From Aplidium turbinatum (lineage: Eukaryota; Chordata; Ascidiacea; Aplousobranchia; Polyclinidae): 64,000 nt of DNA. Location of the stretch: assembly GCA_918807975.1 (NCBI GenBank), contig OU964922.1, forward strand, positions 26,152,329 through 26,216,328, given 5' to 3'. Positions 46,901-58,900 of this stretch are shown piece by piece (position 1 is the first letter of the stretch; each line of letters starts with the position of its first letter). The translations under genes and the position numbers were made by a program. The notes under the pieces were generated by a model. The model made no database searches. It was not told the origin of the DNA and saw only the letters and a list, made by a program, of their open reading frames with translations.

Positions 46901-49900
46901 ACATTCAATAAAAAGTCTAACCATATGATATGTAACCAAAACGTTTTCAGTCGATGAGATGAAAATTCCAATGTTGATCTGCGCGATGTAATAAATATAT
47001 TTTGTTTCGTTATGCACAGATATGCATATTCAAAGCTCAGTGATACCGTTTGCAACAGGTATACACACAGCTTCTGTCTAAAAAACACTGTAAGTTATGA
47101 AAACCACAATTTAACCGCTTTCCATTTAATTTTAAACGATTTGCTTGATGTAGCTGACATTGTACCAGTCGCCTCATACACGTTTAAAGAGTAATAAAAA
47201 ATATAAGAAGGTCGTTCAGCCAGAGTACTGTACGACAAAAACTCAGAAATTTTGTTTGTTACTTTATGTCTTCACCAAGATTGGCACGGTCAAGACCACT
47301 GGATAAAGAAGTCACAAAAAGTGCCAAATATTCGTCGTCAAGAAAAGAGTCGTAAGCGATCGGCCTTAGCGCTACAGTTCTAGCACTATAATCACCTCCA
47401 CGAGATTTCCAGGGAATTCCTTGAACTGCGGAATCGTAGCAATGTGGCCGCAGTACTGTGGGTAATCTTTAAGTTTGGTTTTGAAACGGTCCAATGCGGC
47501 GATGCCAAAGTAATACATCTTGCTGTTGAGAGGCTTACGCAAGGCGTCTAAGACGTAACGGAGTGCAATGCCAAGTGCTGAAAAAAAAAGCAATCGTTTA
47601 GAAAGCCATATACTGTATTCGGATTTACGTCTTTCGATAGGACACAAACATTGCGCTTCGATCCAAGCGATTACCATCTTAAGATTAGCTTGTTATTGAA
47701 ACTTTCTTTATTTCCCAAACATAACGTCCGTGTGTAACAGTCGCTGCCCAAAGTGGGGTATAAGATATTGAAATAAATTGTACATGCGTTGACATAAAAA
47801 CAAAGGTTTGCATGAAAATACTTACGAAGATAGGTGACTAGATTCTTTTCAATGATGCCGCCAAATAGGCATGCTGTGATGTGAAGTTCTTTGTCGGGAT
47901 ACTGAAAGTATATTTTCAAGTGAAAGTATATTTTCTAAGACAGTGAGTGAAGTCAAAAGTTACTTTCAAAAGAATTGTCCGTTTAACTGATTACAAAAAT
48001 ATGTCAAAAAACGTCATGTGACGTTAAAAAAGATTGAACTGTTGTAAATACGTCACGAGAGCATGTGATACCTGAGGAAAGAATTTGTACTCCTCAAAGA
48101 GGTTTCTCATCATGCAGTTGAAGACCTCCCGTTCCTTAGTGTTGTTTGAGTCCTTGAATTTTTGGAGCAAATCTAATATCTGGAAACAAGATGCAAATAA
48201 CATCGAGTTTTTTTTTTGTATCGTATCCAGACTTACACCTGGTTGTTGAAGATTTAGATTAAGTGGACGGGAAGGCAAGGAAGCCAATCTTCATGTCCAC
48301 CTTTAAGCATGTCTTTAAGTGTCCTGCCAGACACAGCCACATGCTTTTGAGCGGTGTTTTCATTAACTTTGAATGAAAATACGGTGCAAAATGTAAATTC
48401 ATATACAACATAATCGTTAATAACTGTTACAGATGTATCGGTTATTAAGATACCATTGATTGCGTAGTTTCAAAGCCTAAGAGATTTTCTGGAGTATTCA
48501 AGTGACTTGCATACCGCCATGACAAATTGTATTTTCGGTTTAGTTGCGTCTTCACATGTCTTCATTAAGACACTTTGATCTTCAACAAGAATTAGTGTAT
48601 TTCTTTTTTTTTTTATGCAAAAGTGACAGCTGGCCGTGATCTTGCGTCGACACTCTGTACTGAAAACAGGCCGCATAGTCGGGTAGTGAGAGGCCTGGTG
48701 CGGCACTCGAAAGGGTGCTGGTTCGACACCGCTCAAGGACATGCGGCTGTGTCTAAGGCATGACTGAAAGTAGACATGAAAATTGGCTTCCTTGCCTTCC
48801 CATCCAATAATTTAAATCTTCAAACCACTGGAATAGACTGGATAAAACAAAAACATGAATAAACAATAAATATGAAAAAAAAACATGAAATTTGTTGAAT
48901 CCTTTCATTACGAGCACATCCACTGAACGCGCAAACGTAATTGAATAAGTGGTCTTCTAATTTTGCAAATGAAAACTGCTTACGTCGTCCACTGATAAAG
49001 TGGGATGTGGAGGCTGATTGTAAATCCTTTGGAAGTATCCATTAGCTTCATCTTCGATGTCCTTGCTGAACTGCCGGTTGAGCTCAGGAGAATCTTGTGG
49101 GAAGTCATTCACTGCAGCAAGTGATTGTAGTAATTTGAACTTAAAACTCAAGTTAAAAAACTTCTCTACCCAGACAGAAAATCAATCGTTTTTTTACATT
49201 GATTTAACGTCTGTAGATGTTGAATCAATGTCAAAAAGCCACTGATTTGTTGTCTGTAGTCTACCCACCACAAAGACGGATACAGAAACGATTTCAATTT
49301 TCTAATAATTTCGTATTTGAAAGTGCCATGGCACGCTTAGAGACTGCACTAGTGCACTACCATAGTTAGCAAGTTTCACACTGCCTGCTGTAAGCTGCTA
49401 GTGAGTTCAAAGTCTCAGTTTTGAAAAAAAAAAACAGTTTTGTGGAAATTTTTGATCTAAAAGAAAAACAAAACTTTGACAAAACGTAACTCCCTTTTAC
49501 ATATTTTACGTATCACAAGGATTTTATCTGAAGATATTTACAAATACTAATAAAAATTTCTCAGCAAGAAATTCAGGTAAAATTTTGACTAGTACCCTCA
49601 ACAAAAACATGCATAAGTTGACAACTCATGATGATCTGCACGAAACACGAATTACAAATAAAATAATTTTCAATTCGTCACGCACTGTTAGGTTTTGCCG
49701 TCTTCGCCGCTGCTTGTTGGAAAGCTTGCTGGGCGGCCGGGCCCAGAGAGCCCATTGTTTGTTTCTTTTGCCCAAACAAATCAAGTCCTGACCCCATTCC
49801 CCCTCCAAGTGAGCCCCCAAGTCCGACGCCCATTCCAACGCCACCTGTACCAAACGAGAAGAGTAAAGTAAAATGCAATTTGGAAGCAAAATGCATTGTA

Positions 49901-52900
49901 TACAATATTTGTATATTATATAATAGTAGATTATATAAACTATAGTTGCTGGTCAATCTTAACAGCGTGTTTCACCCTAATTGTGATCATCAGAAGGTTC
50001 TTAATCAAATAGAATGTAGTTGATTTCACTCTGCTCTGCTTCGCTTTTTGCTTGGCAATAAGCACTTTTTTGTGGTATTGATAGTATTTATTGTTTGTAT
50101 AATATGTATTAATACATTTACATTACGTATCATGAAACGATACGTTATATTCAGGACAGGTATCCCGCTCAGATGGAGATACAAAACTTAATACTGTAGT
50201 ATATTTGAAAGGAAAGACATCATAGGCTACTACTTTTAATCGAACAACGTAACTTTTCCATAAATAGCTCCAAAACAAGTTTTTTTTCAAGCAATAGATG
50301 ATAAAAAATTAGGGTTAACAACGAAAGCAATGACACGCAAAAAAGACTAAAGACAAGGACAAACAGCGGAGATATCAGTGATACCAAATAAACTTTCACA
50401 GTAGCAAGAGTTGCATGGAACTTACCACTGCTTCCTAGGCCTTGTTTCTGTTGCTGAAAGAGATCTGGCATTTTGCTCCGAAGTAAATCTGGTTTTGAGC
50501 TTGGTAGGAAATCCGTTCGATTTGGAAAAGCGTCAGAATTTGAAGACATTCCTCCAACGTTCCCGAGATTCGTAAGCAAAGGATTTGACGAAAAACCTGA
50601 AAAAAATAATTGAATGTGGAAAAGTGATTAGAATTGAAAAAAAGATAGGGTCAAAGCTGCAAGCGATAAGTTAAATCTAGAAAAAAAGACAGCCAGGTTT
50701 TTCAAAGAAAAATGTTTCCAACCACACTTTCAATTTATATACATTTCGAGACCAGTTTGCTGCGACAACATTCGTATTTATTACGTCAAAAAAACAGCAA
50801 AAATAACAGTAAATTTCAAGTAAATTTCATTTGGGATTCTTATCTGTTGTGATAACGTGTAGGGCTGTAGGCCTACTGTATAATCTTACAATAACAATAA
50901 AGTTTGTGTAGTCAATCTATTGCATCAAAATACCTTGTGATAGTGAACCACCACCAAATCCAAATTGGGAAGATCCTAATCGTCCTGCGGTTGAGGTTAA
51001 ACCTCCAGAAAGTCCAAGACTGTTGGAGCTTCCATTTCCTAGCTGAGATGCTAGACCTTGGCTGATGCTGGAGGCAAAAGCAGAAGATCCTAGAAATTGT
51101 CCTCCAGAATTTGCGGAGGCTCCAACCGGGCCTACAGCTCCGGGATTAGAACCTAATCCGGATCCCATCCCAAGGGAATCAGAAATGCCTGATTGTGGAG
51201 GAAGGATGCCTGCTCCTGCTGGGCTGGAGATGTTGCTTCCACCAGGATTAGTTGGCCCTATGGCGGATGGCATGCGCCCATTTCCAGGAATCTGACTCCC
51301 AAGCTCCGTGTTGAATCCTCCCAGACTTGGCTGAGCAGAAATTGTAGATTTGTTGGAAAATCCACTTATTCCAGTGACCGGATCCATCTGGGACAAAAAA
51401 AAATTGGCTAAAATAGAAATAAGTAAGAAAAATAATTAAACAAAAGAGAGTTATTAATGAAAAAAATTAAGAACATTAAAAACAGCATACAATCATTTTT
51501 AATCAAAACTTACAGGCTTTGTCAGCATGTTGTCAAGACCAGAGTTTGCTGGTGGAAGTGGAGCGGGAGCAGGAATGGGAGCTTGGGGCGGTTGTGGTGC
51601 AGGAGGAGCTGGAGGAGCCTTATTAATCACTCCTGGTGGAGGTCGTGTCTTGTTGAGGAGATTGGTACAATTCGACACCATGGTCATGATGTTCTCCGAC
51701 AGCTCTGCTGACACGTTTCTGGAAAAGTTTTAAAAATTAAAAACATTCGAAGAAAGTGCTTATTTTTGTTGCTCTCGAGACCTTGGTAGAATACCGCTTA
51801 CAGCATTAACAATAAAAGCCTATTACAAATAAGACTACTTGACAAATTATGCAAAGCAAGCTACGTTTCTCACGCTGGTCTGTTGAAGTTAATTTAATTA
51901 AGCAATTATCTCAAATGAATTAACAATATCTCAGAACTTGAAATAAATAGAAATTCAATTCGGTGAAAAGACGTTCGATCGAACATACCCTGCAAAGGAA
52001 CGGAGACAGACAAGGATCGTGGTGAGAGTTTCTGGAGGCAGAGTGTTGGATGTAAACGCTTCTTCCTTCAAGTTCAAACCACCTGCATGAGATAATAAGA
52101 AGTTGAGTTTTAAACAGCAGGCCTGTCAAGCCGAGTTTTGTTCAATAGTTGGCTAACTTAACTGATACACAGTGTAAGCCAAAATCGAGAGATTTGACGA
52201 CTGGGTTTTTTTTTTTTTCGGTCATTTATCGGTCATTGACCGATTTTTTTAGCAAAATGTCAGAAAAAAATAGTCAATTCGGTCAAAATATGCAAAAAAT
52301 ATATAGTCAATTTTCTTCTCAGATAAAGCACGACAACGTTTCTCAGCGAAACTTAATGTTGTAGCTAGTCACTAGTCAGGCAAATTTGGGTTAGTATCAG
52401 CTACTTGAAAGGAAATATTTTTATCACAAAAAATGACCGATTTTTTTCAAGTCATTTCGGACAAATGACCGAAAAGTCTCAGCGAAAAAAAAACAGTTTG
52501 ACAAGTATGGATGCTGTAACTGGAAACGTCACTCTTCAACCTCGGTGACCGGTCTGTGGTGGAACTTAACCAGCCACTGTTGCTCGAAATTACGGTACGT
52601 AAAATACCACGTCTGCAGACGTTGAATCAATATAAATGACGGATTTTTCTGTTTGGGTTAAAACAAAACACAAAAACTACTGTATGCAAAGAGACACAAC
52701 CGAACGTCTACAGTGATTTTTACGGGATGGAAAAACAATGTTCATAGGAACTTTGGCATATTTCTTTCAAAAAAGAGCTTTTTCTCTTGACTGTTGGCTC
52801 ATGTTGTGACGACTCTACAGGTAGCATGTCTGTTGTACAGTGTTCACTGAGTCCGCTAAGTGTATTGAGTCTCCAATAACTGAAGAACGCTTTTCGATTT

Positions 52901-55900
52901 TAACACTTGTGTAGAAGTTCTTCTCAAATTTGATATGTAACAGAATAGGGTAAGGTGTACCGAGAATGTTTGGGCATCGACGTTGTAGAAAGGTGATGCA
53001 AGCTTGAATGAAATCCTCGCGATGTTCATGGATCTTGTCCGATAACCACTTGTCGAGCTTGAGAAACTCCCGGCGTGATGCCAGGGTGGCAAGGTCAATG
53101 GCGAAGCCAAGTGGCGTTGTGTTCAGCAGCACGGAAAGAGCCTGCACGAAAAAATAGTATTTCAAAACCGCTTCATGGAGTACGAGATCGATGAAAACAA
53201 GAGATAACTGGTCAGGATGGAAGATCAATTTTCGACTGGGGGATTGAAATAACTTCTTGTGGGCAAGAACGGCCGTTTTGGATTTTATGTTTGAAATAAC
53301 GCAATCATTCTAATCGAATGCTGTATCAAAATATTATCGATAAAAAACATGTATATAGCCAAAAGCAACGTATGCTTGTAGATTTCAATAGATTGTTTTT
53401 CACCGCTTAAACCTAACTTTATATGGTCATCAGGTAAATCTGCCAAATAGCTTCCCCAGGTTTTGACGGCCGGACATGAAAGTTACATAAAATAAACTAT
53501 AAATTCCTCTATGTAAACAAATCATCAACACAAATCATCAACACAAATCATCAAATCATCAACACAAAAATCATCAACACAAAAAATATTTTCATAAAAT
53601 AGCACAGCCCACAATTGTAACATTGTTCTCCTTTTCGCTAGTATCCACTTAGATACAGAAAGAATCAACAGTAAAAGTTTTGTAAGTTCTCAGTAACCTT
53701 CATGTCTTGCGCTACATCAAGAATCCTTGATAATTTTTGTTGGTCGTATTGGTCGTTCCTCATGTACCAGTCAGCCATGCTGTGAGTGACAAGTTTGCGC
53801 AGCGTGGAAGAGTTTCCCTGTTGAAAAGTTGAGCAAGTTTAAAAACCTGTGTCGCATATACTTGTTAGTAGGTGAAAATTAAGTAGCTACTGCAAGCGCT
53901 TGATGCTGTAGAAAATAATATGGATTAGTTTTGAGTCCAACTCCAGATTGGGAAAAAACTTCTCGTATGTATAATCGATTTTATTACTACCCAGTTATCA
54001 TTAGCAACGTAAATTCTAAAAAAGGCCTTGTAACTTTTCAGCAGCAAAGACAATTACCTGGCCGTTCCACAGGCCGTTGTTCAGCACCATGGCGGCGTTC
54101 GGGTGACTTCCAAGGAACACGGGAACCAAACCCATGATCAGTTCTCTTCTTAGAAGCTGCCACGACGTGCTGGACTAAACCCAAAGAGGATTTAAATTGT
54201 AACAAACTGACTTACGTTAAACAAAGTTTCAGTGCGCAGAAATAAAATGATAAACCAACGAAGCAAGATTGTCCGTTTTTTTTGTTTTTTTTTTCGGGAA
54301 GCTGCGAAGTTACCATGATGGTCTTTGAGCCATAGTGACTTTGCAGCTGCTTACAAGTGTCCTTTATAAGTATTTTAAGGCATTACACCACATACAGAAT
54401 TTGTTTATGGCCTCAATAGAATAGCTGGAGTTTATTACCAAATAGCTTGAGTTTATTACAAAAAGGTAACCCTTTGTATCTTTGCGTTGGCATATACCAT
54501 ACAAAAGACAATCAGTCCAATGAATGCAAAAAACTAAATGACGTTAATTTTTAATTGAAGCACATGAAGTACTTTTACTTCACACTTTACAATAAAGCTC
54601 TTCCGAAACTATGCACTGTTGGTACCTGAACGAGTGAAAGAGCCAGCAGATCCGGGCAATTGTTGAAAGGATATTGAAACAATATCTTCACTTCATCGTA
54701 ATGCACACAATCAGAAAGAAGAATTAAACATTCAACCAAGTCCAGTGATTTCCTGACGTAAAGAAACATAAGTTGAGGAAAAATTACAAAAAAAAAGAAA
54801 AAAGTTAGGCTAGCCAGAGATAAAACAAATAAAGCCAACAATAAGATTTGTACGAACACTTGGCATTAGTACAGTTCGGTTAAAATGAAGCGGATGGATA
54901 TTGATTGCAACCTTACCATGTTACGATATTGCGATTTTCTTCATCGATAGGTTGCTTCAAGATTTCAACGTTAGTCAGTCGGGTCACGTGGTCGGCAATA
55001 CAGAAAACGTTCGGATTCATCAACGATTGTCGTATCCACAAAAACTGTTCAGAGAATTTGGTAAGAGAAACATGTTTTTGTCGCATCCAAACTTATGCCT
55101 TTGGCTACAGATTTGAATTCAATGGAGCGAAAGACTTTCTTAGTGTCCACATTCAAGAATGTCAATAATAATTGTCGACTGCGTGGCCGAGTGATAAGAG
55201 CCTTGGTAAGACGTTTGAAAGGATACCAGTTCGACACCGCTCGCGAACATGCGGCTGTGTCTTTGGCAGGACACTTAAAGGCATGCGTGAAGGTGGACAC
55301 AAAGATCGGCTTCCTTGCCTTCCCGTCCACTTAATCTAAATCTTCAACCACTTGGCGTAAGTTTGGATATATACAACAGATACAGCAAAAAATATAGCTG
55401 CGTGCTTTTACATGGTGTCAAACCGATGTCATATGACGTCATATATAGTTATACGAGGTCAGATAGGGAGCTCAACTTTCAACTTAATAGTTACTTACTT
55501 GGCCGTGGGTATTGGTCCATAGTCGGAACAAGATGTCGATGGGGAAGGTTTCGTGTGGGGGACTCATGAGCAGGCGGATTGCTCGAACCAGGAGGCGGAA
55601 CCCCTTGAGATCTTCCACAAGAAAATCGGGATGATCAAATTCAATGAACACGTCTCGGGCGGTAAGAGACGAATTCTGCAGATGAGGAAAAATAGGAATT
55701 ACTAAAGTGAAGTTGTTTCCCGCTTTGTTTAGTGTCTTCTGAAACACTCTGGTACCAAGTGATACCTAGCGTTGTAGCAGCCAGGGCAAGCGTGTTACCC
55801 GGATTACACAGCACAGCAAAGCTGCGGTGAACTTGCAGACTTTTACATTGAGCAGGATGTTGCGGAAAAGCTGCTTTGGCAAAAGTGGAAGCTGCAACAA

Positions 55901-58900
55901 GTGAGTGGAGGGGGAAACACTAAAAAAAAAACAGCAAAGCGGAAATGTCTTTCCGTACTTACAGCTTCCAAATCATGACAACCAAACAACCACGGAAAGT
56001 CTCCAGTTGAGTTGAAGTAAAAAAATGTACCCAGACAGCAAAATCCGTTACTTTTACATTGATTCAACGTCTGCAGACGTTAAATCAATGTAAAGATGAC
56101 GGATTTTGTTGTCTGAGAACATACAAAGCATATGGGGTAAGCCACGATCAACACTTCAGGCATCGTTTCCAATCGATCTTACCATTTCTTTTGCAACTTG
56201 AATAAAATTGTCTACGTTCCACGAAGAAGCTGTATCCTCGTTGGTGTTTTTATTGTCTGCCCAAGTACCTCCGCTCTGCGTGCAGACACAACTTTTACAA
56301 TAATGCATCTTTAGACTTTGACACAATTACGCAACTGCATACAATGCTAAAAGATCAAAGAGTTATCAAGTTTTGTAGATATTTCATTCGAATAATGCTG
56401 TGATATTTACGAAGATCGTTAAAAACAATATAAAAATACGCTGATACCCAGACAGCAAAATCCGTCATTTTTTACATTGATTCAACGTCTGCAGACGGAT
56501 GTTTGTTGTCTGGGTATATGCACTTCCTCCAAAACTGGTGTCAAGTCCATACTTGCAGCAGCGGAACACCCTCTAGCGCTTCAGAGGCTGTGCGCGTCAT
56601 CATGGACAGAACTCTGGCAACTTGGCCAGCAGAAACATTGCGGAATTTATAAGTCAAAAGTGTTTTTCGACATTCGTCGACGCTGCAATATAAAGTTGCA
56701 TAAGTGAGATTTCCCATAAAATTCACACCACACATTGTCAGAAAATATGGTAAACATGACATAAGTCTAAAAACGGTCAAAGTTGCTCAAAACTTAAACA
56801 TTTCAAACAAACTGCTTAATGTTTATTTCGTGCTAAGCACAGCTGCATGTTTCTGGCTGGCAAGATTTACTTCCCATCGACACCAATGTATCCGCTTATA
56901 AAAAAAAAAGATGCTGTCTTTTACTTTGGAATTAGACAGTGTTTGCAGACGTATCTTTAAATATGGCCTTCACGAAACGTAATAAAAATGCTCCTAATAC
57001 TTTGGGGTCAAGTACAAAAAAGATAAACGACTATGGTGCAGTGCTAGTTGCATCTTTGTACTTGATGAGGAAACGACCAGTAAAAAGCTGAACGACTCCA
57101 TGATTGCATGTTTGTTTGACACTTGCTAAATATTAAAAACTACCACTGTTACTATAGGATGGAAAAAAGAAAAATGTATCCATTCTCAAGCACTTTACAT
57201 ATTTATACAAAGAAAAAATCAAAAAAATTTCCACACCCAGACAACAAATCAACCGTTTTTTACATTGACTTAACGTCTGCAGGCGTAAAATCAGTGTAAA
57301 AAGCGGTTGATTTGCTGTCTGGGTAGTAATTTATAAAATGCGTACTGTAGCGGCTATTATGGATCGTGCCACTAACCTCGAACACGAATTATAGCCCGTT
57401 TCGCGTAACACGTCTGCTATTGAATTGAAGCTAGAGGATTTCTGTCCTCCACTGTTTGATGAAGATGTCATGATTGGAGATATTGAAGAATCGGCAAGCA
57501 ACTTTTCCATATGAGTGTCGTCCTCCTCAAAAAAGATCAACGGAAGCAGAGCAATCGGACAACGTTCCGGCGAAAAATCTTCAGGAAAAAGCAACCCAGT
57601 TTAGTTTAGGACATAAGCTGCAATCACTACACTAGTATTACCGGTAAGCCATCGAGTTCTTAACAGACAACTTTAACTGACTCCCCTGATGAAAAATGTG
57701 TTTTAATTCGGGCTATCACAGATTGGGAATCGAAAATATAGACTAGAAGGATACTTATTTATATTTGCTACGATACTTAGCAGTACATCTGTAGCCAATT
57801 AGTAGTGAATTAGATATGGTACACACTATACAGTACTACTTTTTCATAAATTGGACAATGCATAATTTCGAGTGGTACCCTGCTAACTGCAAGAAACAAA
57901 TGAGCTTTTTTAAGTAAACGCACAAAGTTTTTAACGCATCTAATTCAGGAAAAATGTCAATAAAAATATTTGTCTTTATGTAAAATGCCATATTACTGCG
58001 GTTGCAAAGTAAGTTTTGACCCAACTTGTCAAGTGAACATACCTTTTTTCAAGAGGCTAAAGAAGCTTTGCTTTAGTTCACTTGAGATGTGTGAACTTTG
58101 CACAAGATAGGTCAACAGAAAATGTAAAACTTCAACCGGGGTTTCTTGAAGACCAATATCGTACTAAAAAATATAAAAACATAAAACAAAGTCTAGCAAC
58201 AGAATGACATCACATTTACCTGGTGCAGACATACAATATTGTAAATTGATAGAAGTATGGCTACTATAGATCTCAAGATTAAATTATCAAAGTCTGTTAG
58301 AAAGGAAGTAGCGGTACGGTACTTAAATATTGAGTATGTATAAAACAAATGTCAATCTGCATAAAAGTATAAATACATGTAACATGTTTAATTGTTCATA
58401 GATTAAGCATGTGTGCAATTCCACAATACTTCCTAGCAAGTGCTCATTTACTGTATATAATTTTCAGTATAGTTCATAAGATATGCTATGAAATATAGAA
58501 GTAAAAATGAAACTTTTCTACCTCAGATGATTTTCGATTTCCACTCTCTGTGTGAAATTGAATAAACTCAGGAAATTTGCTCTCTACAAACTCGGTAGCT
58601 GAAAATAATCATTGATTATTAATTATTATGTTACGTTTTGTACCTGGCATGTTAGGCCTATCATGAAGTATATACATTTGTGGCATTGCTACCGTGAGTA
58701 CCGCAAATGCATTTAATATTTTTTTCCTAACTGTGGAGTGTTGGTTTTGTTTTGTTTTATCTCAAAATTTAATGAGTTTTTAAAGGCTGATAGTTATGAA
58801 GCAGTATTTTTATTACACTTACCTTGCTTTTGTAAGTCTTTAATGGTAGAGTGCTGCAAGGCAATTCCAAGAGACAATTCTTGGACCTTGTTCAAATCAA

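Larger units (their letters stand above)
47396..49111 (-). other. CNOT1 middle HEAT domain (TTP-binding in human)
   Basis: Exons 48984-49111, 48072-48179, 47826-47901 and 47396-47577. Blocks: [60 protein letters not shown], and [20 protein letters not shown]. In human this region docks tristetraprolin-type RNA-binding proteins. Partner binding here is inferred. Confidence 0.88.

Noticed and set aside
53518-53586. Direct repeats that might suggest a CRISPR array
   Set aside because: The repeats are 13-mers without unique spacers in a eukaryotic intron; a microsatellite.
54917-55044. Suspected frameshift in a CNOT1 exon
   Set aside because: A recount showed a single open frame through [20 protein letters not shown] and [15 protein letters not shown]; the first impression came from skipping a block.
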